The notes: generated by a model from the letters alone, not told the origin. Shown: positions 1-7,954, numbered from the stretch's first letter. The stretch is DNA of 44,942 bases from JBAZOY01 sp041648505 (GCA_041648505.1 JBAZOY010000013.1:1-44942), one strand, 5' to 3'. Program-made: numbers and translations.

Positions 1-2
1 TT

Positions 3-164
3 CAAATACCTGCCGATAGGTACCGATGTCATTACGTCAGGGTTAAAGTGCGTATCCATAGGTACGTGGATGGCTCTCTTGCCGTTTTTCATGGTCCCCG
101 AAAACTGGCCGATTATGATGTACAGGGAAACCTGAAAAAACCAAAAAAGGCCGTGACAGCGTAA
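3..164 (+). CDS. transposase C-terminal fragment, ISNCY-like family (5' end outside the window)
   Basis: An open frame runs from the window edge to a TAA at 162-164. It reads as the typical C-terminal tail of ISNCY-type integrase-fold transposases: a basic stretch, then the residues HRYVDGSLAVFHGPRKLADY, then a short lysine-rich end. The catalytic DDE core would lie before the window. The insertion-sequence end repeats at 229-277 follow directly, which supports an element ending here. Family assignment rests on motif memory alone; whether the full transposase is intact cannot be seen. Confidence 0.7.
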   Translation, partial: QIPADRYRCHYVRVKVRIHRYVDGSLAVFHGPRKLADYDVQGNLKKPKKAVTA

Positions 165-228
165 CTCCGCCGCTCGTCACCTGTCCTGATAAGAATCATG
201 TGTCCCGGATTCTCCCGGACAGTAAAAG

Positions 229-277
229 CGGACAATTCATTTGCTACTAAACCGGACAAATCTATTTGTTGCTAACA
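229..277. repeat. tandem imperfect repeats at the end of the insertion sequence
   Basis: Two adjacent imperfect copies of about 24 bp share the pattern CGGACAA-TC/AT-ATTTG-T/C-T-ACTAA (229-251 and 252-277). They sit about 65 bp after the transposase stop codon. Short repeated motifs of this kind at an element end are probable transposase-binding sites. The outer boundary of the element and any target duplication cannot be defined because the other end is outside the window. Confidence 0.55.
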
Positions 278-590
278 GCGGAAATTAAAAAATCTTAGAA
301 TTTTTTGGATACAGTGACTTTAATGAAGGGTATGTGGAGTATAAATTAAGAGCTCCTCAGGGCGGGATGATGAGGAAAAGGTAAGGGCCGCGTGTCACGG
401 GTCTTTTAGTACCGCATGTGGCCTTTAAACAGCTTCGCCCGCTGTCTGTTGATCCTCTTTTGGCCGGACATATCTGAGCTTCCGGTGGATATCTGCCATA
501 CCTTCATATTTTGTGGAAAAATTAAGTTTACATAGAAGAAAATGCTATGTTCACTTATCACCCTTAAAGCGGGACAAAATAGACCTTTAA
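278..590. other. intergenic stretch without a recognisable gene
   Basis: No convincing coding frame, RNA gene or regulatory element was seen. The short open frames here have no Shine-Dalgarno site and no family-like sequence. It lies between the insertion-sequence end and the terminator of the tRNA-Asn transcript. Confidence 0.5.
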
Positions 591-631
591 ATGAAAATGG
601 GTTAGCCAATAGTAGGCTAACCCATTTTCAT
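591..631 (-). terminator. strong hairpin terminator after tRNA-Asn
   Basis: A perfect 17-bp inverted repeat (591-607 and 615-631) encloses a 7-nt loop. It begins 4 nt beyond the CCA end of tRNA-Asn. The stem ends in A/T-rich arms (ATGAAAATGGG / CCCATTTTCAT), so it could stop transcription from either side. It is the probable end of the redox operon plus tRNA transcript. Confidence 0.8.
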
Positions 632-634
632 ATA

Positions 635-710
635 TGGCTCCCCAGCGCGGACTCGAACCACGGACATGGTGGTTAACAGCCACCCGCTCTACCGACTGAG
701 CTACTGGGGA
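635..710 (-). tRNA. tRNA-Asn (anticodon GTT)
   Basis: The minus strand folds as a standard 76-nt tRNA: a 7-bp acceptor stem (TCCCCAG with CTGGGGA), a D-arm with AGCTCAGTCGGTAGAGC, an anticodon loop CTGTTAA, and a T-arm with GGTTCGAGTCC. The 3' CCA is encoded at 635-637. The anticodon GTT reads Asn codons. The 5' end lies only 13 nt after the stop codon of the upstream redox gene, so it may be processed from the operon transcript or have a promoter inside that gene. Confidence 0.97.
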
Positions 711-723
711 ACATGATTTACTT

Positions 724-1440
724 CTATCGGCAACTGGGGCATGTGTGAAGTTCACTCAAAGGAACTCCAGCCGTATTGCTGATAAATTTTAACTGGTCAA
801 CCGGGGCAAAATACCTGCCGCATTTGTCGCAGGCTTGCATCTTGAAGGTACGTCCCCAAATTTTTCGCTTGCTGTCGTCCGTCGACTCCATCACGATGTG
901 CTGTGTAGGGCAGACATATGCGCATGCACCACAGGCGATACAGGCTTTGGAATTCTCCATAAATGGAGGACCAACGCTCTTGCCAGGCCCTCTGTACGAC
1001 GACCCGATAGCACTGACTCCCACGGTTTCTTCACAGACCCTCACACAGAGGCGGCACAGAATACAGTTTCCCTTGTCTGTGTCAGGTTTGAACCTGGGTT
1101 CCGGCTCAATGCCCATTTCATTCGCCATCTCCTTGAGTATATCGGATTCCGGACATCGCGCCATAAGCAGTTGCAGCACCAGGCGCCGGACATTCAATAC
1201 CCGCTCAGTCTTTGTATCAACAACAATGCCTTCCGAAACCGGGTACATACACGAGGCGACAATTTTTGACCGTGTTCCCTGTCTGACTTCGACGACGCAG
1301 AGCCGGCATGAACCTGTTCGACTAACTGCCTCATGTGTACAAAAGGTTGGAATCTCTACACCATGTTGACGGGCAATGTCAAGAAGCATTGTCCCTTCCT
1401 CTGCCTTGATCTTCTTTCCATCTATGCTGAAGCTTACCAT
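724..1440 (-). CDS. HoxU/NuoG N-terminal-like iron-sulfur subunit with a C-terminal zinc-ribbon-like tail
   Basis: This is a soluble electron-wire subunit of a NADH-linked complex. In order it has a plant-type [2Fe-2S] domain (CTHEAVSRTGSCRLC, plus a Cys after VAS), then two ferredoxin-type [4Fe-4S] motifs (CILCRLCVRVC and CIACGACAYVC), then a tail with CDKC and CPSC pairs likely to bind zinc. The His-Cys [4Fe-4S] motif of full NuoG/HydA is missing. The protein stops where a hydrogenase H-cluster or molybdopterin domain would begin. The first in-frame ATG at 1455 overlaps the upstream stop codon as ATGA. The ATG at 1440 has a better Shine-Dalgarno site (AAGGTAGG) and the family-like start MVSFSIDGKK, so I prefer it. 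It is the last protein gene of the por-nuo operon. Confidence 0.85.
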   Translation of the reverse strand: MVSFSIDGKKIKAEEGTMLLDIARQHGVEIPTFCTHEAVSRTGSCRLCVVEVRQGTRSKIVASCMYPVSEGIVVDTKTERVLNVRRLVLQLLMARCPESDILKEMANEMGIEPEPRFKPDTDKGNCILCRLCVRVCEETVGVSAIGSSYRGPGKSVGPPFMENSKACIACGACAYVCPTQHIVMESTDDSKRKIWGRTFKMQACDKCGRYFAPVDQLKFISNTAGVPLSELHTCPSCR

Positions 1441-1451
1441 TTTTCCTACCT

Positions 1452-3008
1452 TCATTCCACGATTATTGCATCAAATTTGCAGCTATCCTTACAGACACCA
1501 CACTTTATACACGTCGTCTGATCAATTACATGCATTTCTTTCTTCTCTCCGCTTATGCTCGCGGAAGGGCACTTCTTAAGACACAGGCCGCACCCCGTAC
1601 ACTTATCGTTTATACTGTAATGGATCAGGGCTTTACAGATGCCTGCGGGACACTTTTTATCCCGGACATGGGCAATGTATTCATCCCTGAAGTACCTGAG
1701 TGTACTCAGGAGGGGGTTGGGGGCCGTATTGCCCAGGCCACACAGCGCCCCATCACGTATGCCCTGAGACATGGTTTCCAGAAGCTTTATATCCTCTTCC
1801 GTTCCCTTACCGTCACAGATATCCTGCAGGATTTCATTCATCCGGCGAATTCCCTCGCGGCATGGCACGCACTTGCCACACGACTCTTCCTCGAGGAAGT
1901 TCGTGAAGTACCTGGCCACGTCCACCATACAGTTCTGGTCGTCCATGACGATCATACCGCCGGAACCCATGATGGAACCGTGTTTGATAAGTTCATCGAA
2001 ATCTATGGGAGTGTCGAGAAGCTCCGCAGGAAGGCATCCACCCGACGGGCCCCCTGTCTGAACGGCCTTGAATTTTCTGCCGCCGGGAATACCACCGCCG
2101 ATCTCGAATACAATTTCCCGTAAGGTTATCCCCATGGGGACTTCGACCAATCCGGTATTATTGATTTTCCCCACCAGAGAGAATATCTTCGTACCCTTAC
2201 TGTTTTCTGTTCCTATGCTCCGATACCAGTCTGCGCCCCTGTTAATGATGAAGGGCACATTTGCCCATGTCTCCACGTTATTGAGGTTTGTCGGCTTATC
2301 CCAGAGTCCCTTGTCCGTTGCGTGGATATACTTAACGCGTGGTTCGCCTGCGCGGCCTTCAAGAGATGCAAAAAGCGCGGATGATTCGCCGCAGACGAAA
2401 GCGCCCCCCCCTCTGTTTATTATTATGTCAAAATCAAATCCTGATCCGAGGATGTTTTTTCCCAGCAACCCTGCCTCGCGTAATTGTTGAATAGCGATCG
2501 TGACACGATTCAATGCAAGGGGGTATTCATTGCGGACGTACATATATCCCAGGCTCGAGCCAATGGCGTAGGCACCGATGATCATCCCTTCGAGAACGAG
2601 GTAAGGGTTCCCTTCCAGGAGACTCTCGTCCATGAAAGCACCCGGATCGCCTTCATCGGCATTGCAGATGACATATTTAGGTTCTCCCTGGGCCTTGCGT
2701 GTTTCTTCCCATTTCCTCCCGGCGGGGTATCCACCACCGCCACGCCCCCGGAGGTTGGCTTTTATGATCTCCTGAACAACATCATCGGGCTTCATTTCCT
2801 GTAATACTTTGGCCAGGGCGCTGTAGCCTCCGATAGCCAGATAATCTTCCATGCTTGTGGGATCAACGAAACCGTTCATCCCGGAGAGGATCCTCATCTG
2901 TTTTTTATAGAAGGGAATATCATGTTCATATATGATCTTCTCACCGGTATTAGGATCTTCATATAATAAGCGGTCTATAATCTCGCCTTTAAATGTATGC
3001 GCGCTCAT
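1452..3008 (-). CDS. NuoF/HydB-like NADH-binding flavin iron-sulfur subunit
   Basis: This subunit exchanges electrons between NAD(H), FMN and iron-sulfur clusters in complex I-like or bifurcating modules. The FMN/NADH Rossmann region contains GRGGGGYPAGRKW and NADEGDPGAFMDESLLEG. The Cys motif ESCGKCVPCREG, with a later Cys in ALCGLGN, binds the N3-type [4Fe-4S] cluster. A C-terminal ferredoxin domain follows KCPAGIC and has CTGCGLCLKKCP and CIKCGVCKDSC (two [4Fe-4S]), as in HydB/HndC rather than plain NuoF. The N-terminal thioredoxin-like domain of long NuoF forms is a separate upstream gene here, overlapping by 4 nt. The ATG at 3008 has AAGGAGG upstream. At 518 residues it is intact. Confidence 0.92.
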   Translation of the reverse strand: MSAHTFKGEIIDRLLYEDPNTGEKIIYEHDIPFYKKQMRILSGMNGFVDPTSMEDYLAIGGYSALAKVLQEMKPDDVVQEIIKANLRGRGGGGYPAGRKWEETRKAQGEPKYVICNADEGDPGAFMDESLLEGNPYLVLEGMIIGAYAIGSSLGYMYVRNEYPLALNRVTIAIQQLREAGLLGKNILGSGFDFDIIINRGGGAFVCGESSALFASLEGRAGEPRVKYIHATDKGLWDKPTNLNNVETWANVPFIINRGADWYRSIGTENSKGTKIFSLVGKINNTGLVEVPMGITLREIVFEIGGGIPGGRKFKAVQTGGPSGGCLPAELLDTPIDFDELIKHGSIMGSGGMIVMDDQNCMVDVARYFTNFLEEESCGKCVPCREGIRRMNEILQDICDGKGTEEDIKLLETMSQGIRDGALCGLGNTAPNPLLSTLRYFRDEYIAHVRDKKCPAGICKALIHYSINDKCTGCGLCLKKCPSASISGEKKEMHVIDQTTCIKCGVCKDSCKFDAIIVE

Positions 3009-3343
3009 CGACTTGCCTCCTTGCTCCCATTAAGGAAGGTCTTCTGCACGATCTCCGCCACATCATCAAGACCTATCTTCTGATAAAATATATTTTCGGG
3101 GTAAATAACAATCATGGGACCGCGCTCACAGAATCCACGACAGCCTGTGGTGCGGAAATCAACTTTCTCAGTCAGCTCATTTTTTTCAAGTTCGGCTTTA
3201 AAACCATCAATCAGCTTCTGAGTTCCGTATGCCAGACAGCCTGTCCCCGCGCATATCGCGATACAAGGCTTATTCGCATCTCGACTCTTCTGGATTTTTT
3301 CCTGAGTGCTTTTTAATTCATCGATCGATTTAATCCGTTTCAT
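3005..3343 (-). CDS. thioredoxin-like [2Fe-2S] ferredoxin protein (detached NuoF/HydB N-terminal domain)
   Basis: This 112-residue protein has the thioredoxin-like [2Fe-2S] pattern CAGTGCLAYG ... TGCRGFCERGP. It matches the N-terminal domain of HydB/HndC-type NuoF, where it relays electrons from the NuoE cluster or the flavin. In the second redox operon of this window the same domain is fused to NuoF (residues 1-100 of the protein at 19792-22914), so the split is a real arrangement. It overlaps nuoE by 14 nt and nuoF by 4 nt (ATGA), implying translational coupling. AGAGG precedes the ATG. Confidence 0.88.
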   Translation of the reverse strand: MKRIKSIDELKSTQEKIQKSRDANKPCIAICAGTGCLAYGTQKLIDGFKAELEKNELTEKVDFRTTGCRGFCERGPMIVIYPENIFYQKIGLDDVAEIVQKTFLNGSKEASR

Positions 3344-3806
3344 TGCTAGCCTCTACCTTTTTCCTCAAGTCCTTAATGATTTTGTCTACCTTTGATATAT
3401 CCATATGCCCGTGATATTGTCCATCAACGACCAGAATAGGCCCCAAGGCACAGGCTCCCAGACAATTGACTGTCTCGTATGTAAATTCCAGATCGGGGGA
3501 AGTCTCTCCGTTCTTTATTCCCAGATTTCTTTCAATATGGCCATCGAGGAGAGCGGTGCCCCGAACATGACACGCTGTTCCCCTGCACAGCATCAAGGTA
3601 TGGCGGCCGCGGGGTGTAAGACTGAAAGCCTTGTAAAAGGTGGCCACCTCATATATACGGCTTATGGGAACATCAATAACCGTACTCAGTGTCTTGAGTA
3701 CATCTTTAGGGAGATAATTCCATTCCTTTTGCATATCCTGCAGAATGGGAACGAGAAAACTCTTGTCACCGTATTTCTGAACGATTTTTCTTATCTTTGC
3801 TTTCAT
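3330..3806 (-). CDS. NuoE/HydC-like [2Fe-2S] thioredoxin-fold subunit
   Basis: This is the small 24-kDa-type subunit of NADH-oxidising modules. It has an N-terminal helical region (KIVQKYGDKSFLVPILQDMQ) and a C-terminal thioredoxin-like domain. The four cluster ligands lie in CRGTACHVRG and CLGACALGP. A GTG at 3818 would add four residues, but the sequence GGTGGAG just before the ATG at 3806 is a good ribosome site, so I start there (158 residues, normal for the family). It begins 58 nt after porB on the same strand. Confidence 0.9.
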   Translation of the reverse strand: MKAKIRKIVQKYGDKSFLVPILQDMQKEWNYLPKDVLKTLSTVIDVPISRIYEVATFYKAFSLTPRGRHTLMLCRGTACHVRGTALLDGHIERNLGIKNGETSPDLEFTYETVNCLGACALGPILVVDGQYHGHMDISKVDKIIKDLRKKVEASNETD

Positions 3807-3864
3807 GAAAATCTCCACCCCTCTAAAATCAACCTTTTGTACTTCACATAAAGATGTTGCCTTA

Positions 3865-4854
3865 TCATTGTGCCTGTAATTCCGACCACGATTTTGAACA
3901 GTTGATTTTGTTCATGAGTTTCGTGTATTCCAGATTGACCCGCTCCTGGAAGATGTTGATCTGGTCGGGGTTAAGATGTCTGAACCTTCCCTGGAGTTTT
4001 AAGTAATCCTCCACCGGTCGGCGTTTTTCCGGTGTATCCACGGTCATCCGGTATTTGCCGTTCTCCACCTCGTAGAGGGGAAACACTCCCGTTTCCATGG
4101 CCAGGCGCCCCAGTTTGATGCACGCATCTGAAGGAGCACGCCATCCTGTAGGACATACCGACAGGCATTGGATATAACTCGGGCCCTTGATGCTGCGTGC
4201 CTTTTTAACCTTGTTTATGAAATCAAGGGGATAGCTGTGGCACGCCGTTGCGACGTACGGTATATTGTGGGCTACCATGATTTCCGGAACATTTTTTTTC
4301 CATGTCTTGTTCCCTAAGCTTGCAGCTCCCGACGGTGCCGTCGTCGTTGAGGCCCCGAAGGGGGTGGAACTGGAGCGCTGGATGCCTGTGTTCATATATG
4401 CTTCGTTGTCAAAGCATACGTAGAGCATATCATGACCCCTTTCCATGGCTCCGGACAGGGCTTGAAGCCCGATGTCAGCGGTACCGCCGTCTCCTCCGAT
4501 AGCCACGGTTTTAATATATCTTTCGGGAATTCTTCCCTTGCGCCGCAGGACCTTTAAGCCGGCTTCCACGCCAGAACCGACTGACGCGGCATTCGGAAAA
4601 GCCACATGTATCCAGGGCAGTTTCCATGCCGTCGTGGGGTACGGGGTGGAAAAAATCTCTGCGCAACCTGTGGCACTGGCGATAACCGTATCTCTGCCCA
4701 GCGCTTTACACATCAAGCGCACGGCAAGAGCTTCTCCGCACCCCTGGCAGGCACGGTGACCAGAGGTGAAGAGCTCTTGTTTATCCACGAGCTTTGGCGC
4801 GTACAGTTCGAAATTCTCAATGATTCTCATGGGACGCTTTTTTGCAGTATTCAT
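3865..4854 (-). CDS. porB: pyruvate:ferredoxin oxidoreductase beta subunit
   Basis: This thiamine-diphosphate-binding subunit belongs to the four-subunit enzyme that oxidises pyruvate and CoA to acetyl-CoA and CO2 while reducing ferredoxin, or makes pyruvate in reverse. Visible features are HRACQGCGEALAVRL near residue 35, the TPP/Mg motif GGDGGTADIGLQALSGAMER, and FDNEAYMNTGIQRSSSTPFG. An upstream in-frame start would add 11 residues. The ATG at 4854 forms an ATGA overlap with porA and is preceded by GAGGGGAT, so I use it (329 residues). The choice of pyruvate over other 2-oxoacids is from overall resemblance. Confidence 0.88.
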   Translation of the reverse strand: MNTAKKRPMRIIENFELYAPKLVDKQELFTSGHRACQGCGEALAVRLMCKALGRDTVIASATGCAEIFSTPYPTTAWKLPWIHVAFPNAASVGSGVEAGLKVLRRKGRIPERYIKTVAIGGDGGTADIGLQALSGAMERGHDMLYVCFDNEAYMNTGIQRSSSTPFGASTTTAPSGAASLGNKTWKKNVPEIMVAHNIPYVATACHSYPLDFINKVKKARSIKGPSYIQCLSVCPTGWRAPSDACIKLGRLAMETGVFPLYEVENGKYRMTVDTPEKRRPVEDYLKLQGRFRHLNPDQINIFQERVNLEYTKLMNKINCSKSWSELQAQ

Positions 4855-6029
4855 GATCCCCTCACTCCATAGATATCGTATGCACATTCCGCCGGGACGT
4901 GATCCATCCCGGCTGCTTCTTTTACGATTTTCTTGAAATCTTCGATCATCACGTCCCGGCCTCCGAGACCAATGATATAATCGGTAATCACAGGACGTTT
5001 TGGTTCACCGTAGAGGGCCGATCTCACCTCGGCAAACAGGGGGCCGCCGGGACCACCGAAGGAAACCGCTCTGTCCGCGACCACTAAAACTCTGGCTCCC
5101 CGGGATGCCTCGCGCAATTCCTCGAAGGGGAAAGGCCTCCAGAGCTTCATTTTTAGGAGCCCTGCTGCCATTCCTTCCTGGCGAAGTTCGTCAATGGCCA
5201 TTTCCGCCGTCTCCCCCATAGAACCCATGGTAAGCAACAGTACTTCTGCTCCTTCTGTTTTATAAGCCGTTACAGGTTCATACCTGCGACCGAAGAGACT
5301 TTCCCATTCCTTCCATACCTCTAAAATAATCTTTTTTGCATTTACGAGAGTGGTATTTTTTACCTTCATCACCTCGTTAAATATCTCCGGCATGGCGAAG
5401 GCTCCCATGGTGACCGGTCTGTCAGGATGAAGTGTGGCATAAGGTTTATATGCCGGGAGGAAACTGTCCACCTCCGCCTGATCGGGAATCTCGATCGGCT
5501 CAACCATATGGGTAAGCTGGAAACCATCCATATTGACATTTACAGGCAGCATGACATCTCTGTGTTCGGCAATTTTGAAAGCCTGAATGAGCATGTCCAC
5601 TACTTCCTGACCGTTTTCCGCAAACAGTGAAATCCAGCCCGTATCTCTCTGTAACATGATGTCACTGTGATCGTTCCATATATTCAGAGGACCGGATATT
5701 GCCCGGTTGGCGATTATCATTACCACGGGAAGCCTCATGGCTGAGGCGATCGGTATGATCTCCTGCATGTAAAGCAAACCCTGTGAACTGGTGGCGGTAA
5801 AAACCCTTGCACCCGTACCCGCAGCGCCCAGCACCGCGCTCAGAGCCGAATGTTCGGACTCGACAGTAATAAACTCGGTATCAATTCTCCCATCGGCGAC
5901 AATGTCCGCCAGATGCTCTGCTACATGGGTGTTGGGAGTTATGGGATATGCGGCTACCACATCAATATTGCACAAGGCAGCTGCCTCCGCCGCGGCAATT
6001 GCTACTTCCATACCAACTCGCTTAGACAT
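4851..6029 (-). CDS. porA: pyruvate:ferredoxin oxidoreductase alpha subunit
   Basis: This 392-residue alpha subunit carries the pyrimidine-binding and transketolase-like C-terminal domains of archaeal-type PFOR. The early segment VVAAYPITPNTHVAEHLADI and the region TVESEHSALSAVLGAAGTGARV are typical. The segment ATSSQGLLYMQEIIPIASAMRLPVV is the conserved heart of the pyrimidine domain (given here in two pieces: ATSSQGLLYM and IIPIASAMRLPVV). It sits 2 nt after porD and overlaps porB by 4 nt. Together with porB it forms the catalytic heterodimer. Confidence 0.9.
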   Translation of the reverse strand: MSKRVGMEVAIAAAEAAALCNIDVVAAYPITPNTHVAEHLADIVADGRIDTEFITVESEHSALSAVLGAAGTGARVFTATSSQGLLYMQEIIPIASAMRLPVVMIIANRAISGPLNIWNDHSDIMLQRDTGWISLFAENGQEVVDMLIQAFKIAEHRDVMLPVNVNMDGFQLTHMVEPIEIPDQAEVDSFLPAYKPYATLHPDRPVTMGAFAMPEIFNEVMKVKNTTLVNAKKIILEVWKEWESLFGRRYEPVTAYKTEGAEVLLLTMGSMGETAEMAIDELRQEGMAAGLLKMKLWRPFPFEELREASRGARVLVVADRAVSFGGPGGPLFAEVRSALYGEPKRPVITDYIIGLGGRDVMIEDFKKIVKEAAGMDHVPAECAYDIYGVRGS

Positions 6030-6031
6030 GC

Positions 6032-6328
6032 TTATCCCTCCTCGTCAACCATTATTACGGCGCCTGTCGGGCATTCATGGGGACAGATACCGCAACCCTT
6101 GCAGTAAGTGAGATCCCCCGTGAAGTATCCATACTCATCTGCAGAAATGCAACCTTCCGGGCAGAATATATAACAGACTCCACATTTGATACACTTGGAT
6201 TTATCCCAGACGGGTTTTCTTCCTAACCTCCAACTCCCGGTGTGGTACTCTTGCGCACTCCCCGGGGTAAATACCATACATCCCGGGCTGACCTCCTGCC
6301 ATGTTTCAGGCCACTTTTTTTCTGTCAT
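6032..6328 (-). CDS. porD: pyruvate:ferredoxin oxidoreductase delta subunit (2x[4Fe-4S] ferredoxin)
   Basis: This ferredoxin-like subunit moves electrons from the TPP site to external ferredoxin. It has two complete [4Fe-4S] motifs, CIKCGVCYIFCP and CKGCGICPHECP, near its C-terminal half. The N-terminal segment contains the GSWRLGRKPVWD region usual in PorD. A TTG at 6352 would give eight more residues; the ATG at 6328 has GAGGTG six bases upstream and is the better start (98 residues). Confidence 0.9.
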   Translation of the reverse strand: MTEKKWPETWQEVSPGCMVFTPGSAQEYHTGSWRLGRKPVWDKSKCIKCGVCYIFCPEGCISADEYGYFTGDLTYCKGCGICPHECPTGAVIMVDEEG

Positions 6329-6355
6329 TATTGCACCTCTTTCAAGACTCAAGAC

Positions 6356-6904
6356 TTATGACTCGATCTTGACCTCGTTATAAGCCCTCTCTGCAGCAGT
6401 CATATTTTTTTGCGCGAGCCTGCCGAATCTGTGCGCTATAGGCGATTTCAATGAATCCATCTTCACGACACCCACTGCCTTCAATAAAGCCCCCAACATA
6501 GTGGTATTGGTGATCGGGACACCCAGTTCCTTTTTGGCTATTGCCGTCGCGTCAACGGTAGCGATCCGCCCCTCGAAGTTAAGAGCCTTTCGCAGTTCTT
6601 TTACTGTCTTCGCTGTGTTAACAATCAGTGTGCCATCCGGTTTTAACCCTTGGGTAACGTCAATCAGACCAATGAGTCCTTCATCAAGAACGATCACCGC
6701 ATCGGGATGATAGATGCCGGACCTGATTTTTATCGGTTTATCATCAACCCGGTTAAATGCCGCCACGGGGGCACCTCTTCTTTCCGGTCCAAAGCTGGGA
6801 AAACCCTGGGCATACTTCCCTTCCTCAATGGCAGCCACAGCCAACATCTCCACAGACGTTACCGCTCCCTGACCGCCTCTACCATGCCATCTGACCTCTA
6901 TCAT
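6356..6904 (-). CDS. porC: pyruvate:ferredoxin oxidoreductase gamma subunit
   Basis: This is the 182-residue gamma subunit, first gene of the operon. Its start MIEVRWHGRGGQGAVTSVEM and the segment GFPSFGPERRGAPVAAFNRV are diagnostic for the PorC/gamma family. GGAGAG lies eight bases before the ATG. The promoter at 6957-6985 lies just upstream. The order porC-D-A-B matches many archaeal and bacterial four-subunit enzymes. Confidence 0.92.
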   Translation of the reverse strand: MIEVRWHGRGGQGAVTSVEMLAVAAIEEGKYAQGFPSFGPERRGAPVAAFNRVDDKPIKIRSGIYHPDAVIVLDEGLIGLIDVTQGLKPDGTLIVNTAKTVKELRKALNFEGRIATVDATAIAKKELGVPITNTTMLGALLKAVGVVKMDSLKSPIAHRFGRLAQKNMTAAERAYNEVKIES

Positions 6905-6956
6905 TGGATAACTCTCCGATTTGATTTATGCTCACCGCTAATAAACAAATTATTTA

Positions 6957-6985
6957 ACCATATAATAAATACTTTCTCCTGTCAA
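6957..6985 (-). promoter_or_regulatory. sigma70-like promoter of the por-nuo operon
   Basis: On the minus strand a perfect -35 TTGACA (6985-6980) is followed after 17 nt by TATGGT (6962-6957). This predicts transcription starting about 45 nt before porC. It lies between recR and porC, so the redox operon need not depend on the upstream dnaX-recR transcript. Confidence 0.65.
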
Positions 6986-7005
6986 TGATCATTTGGAAAC
7001 ATGGT

Positions 7006-7614
7006 TTATGAATCTTTCATCCCCCGACGGAATTCCATCGACTTTGCCAGAGTCCTCCTGTCCGTGTATTTGAGATCCCCCCCGAAAGGTATTCCGAGGG
7101 CTATCCTTGTTACTTTGATATCCTTTTCCTTTACCAGCTTGGTGATAAGAAGAGCGGTCGCCTCTCCCTGGGCATTAGGATTGGTGGCTACGATGAGTTC
7201 GCTGATCTGGTTACGGGCTATCCTGTCTAAAAGATCTTTGAGTCTGAGACGTTCCGGTCCAACTCCATCGAGAGGTGACAGAACTCCGTGAAGAACGTGA
7301 TATGTTCCCGTAAAACTTCCGCTTTCCTCAATGGCAATGAGAGAGTCAGGCTCTTCCACAACACATATAGTGTGTCTGTCTCTCGACGGATCAGCGCATA
7401 TCTCACAAATCTCGTTTTCCGCCAGATTAAAACATGAGCGACAAAACTTGATCTTTTCTTTGACTTCGATAATGCTTTCGGCAAGCGTTCTTGCATCATG
7501 TTCGGAGGCACGAAGTATAAATGTGGCCAGTCTCGTAGCGGTTTTTTCTCCGATGCCGGGAAATCTTCCGAGTTCCTTGATAAGACGTTTTACGGGGAGA
7601 GGATATCCTGTCAT
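7006..7614 (-). CDS. recR: recombination protein RecR
   Basis: RecR works with RecO and RecF in loading RecA at single-strand gaps. The 202-residue protein shows the helix-hairpin-helix region (LGRFPGIGEKTATRLA), a four-Cys zinc finger (CRSCFNLAENEICEIC) and a Toprim domain starting at TICVVEEPDSL with IALGIPFGGDLKYTD near the end. Its length is normal. It follows ybaB by 20 nt, giving the widespread dnaX-ybaB-recR order. Confidence 0.97.
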   Translation of the reverse strand: MTGYPLPVKRLIKELGRFPGIGEKTATRLATFILRASEHDARTLAESIIEVKEKIKFCRSCFNLAENEICEICADPSRDRHTICVVEEPDSLIAIEESGSFTGTYHVLHGVLSPLDGVGPERLRLKDLLDRIARNQISELIVATNPNAQGEATALLITKLVKEKDIKVTRIALGIPFGGDLKYTDRRTLAKSMEFRRGMKDS

Positions 7615-7634
7615 TTTTAAACGCCCCTTTCCCT

Positions 7635-7946
7635 TTAAACCATGCCGGGTATATTAAGACCCCCGGTAATCTTTGCCATTTCTGTTGAGGACATTTCCCG
7701 TGCTTTACGGATGCCCTCATTAACTGCGGCCAATATGAGGTCCTGGAGCATATCAACATCTTCAGGATCAACTACTTCTTTTTCTATCTTCAGGGATACG
7801 ATATCATTTTTCCCATTTACCACAACGGTTACCATACCCCCTCCGGCTGTGGCTTCCACAGTCTTGTTTTCCAACTCCTCCTGAAGGTTGGCCATCTTTT
7901 CTTGAATCTTTTTAGCCTGCTTCATAATATTTCCAAAATTCTGCAT
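7635..7946 (-). CDS. YbaB/EbfC family nucleoid-associated protein
   Basis: This 103-residue DNA-binding protein begins MQNFGNIMKQAKKIQEKMAN. It has the family core with GGGMVTVVVNG and ends near ITGGLNIPGMV. Members form dimers that bind DNA and are nearly always encoded between dnaX and recR, as here. The ribosome site GGGGAGGT overlaps the end of dnaX, and the gap is only 8 nt. Confidence 0.95.
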   Translation of the reverse strand: MQNFGNIMKQAKKIQEKMANLQEELENKTVEATAGGGMVTVVVNGKNDIVSLKIEKEVVDPEDVDMLQDLILAAVNEGIRKAREMSSTEMAKITGGLNIPGMV

Positions 7947-7954
7947 AAGTGAAT

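Noticed and set aside
776..1369. Plus-strand open frames of about 144-197 codons opposite the HoxU-like gene
   Set aside because: They mirror the minus-strand coding sequence, whose Cys motifs and operon position are convincing.
3005..3343. Frameshift splitting the N-terminal domain from NuoF
   Set aside because: The downstream ATG has a strong ribosome site and a clean ATGA overlap, and both proteins are complete domains; split forms are a plausible native arrangement.
724..3806. Calling the first Nuo-like set an [FeFe]-hydrogenase operon
   Set aside because: No H-cluster motifs occur in any of the four proteins or in the adjacent genes.
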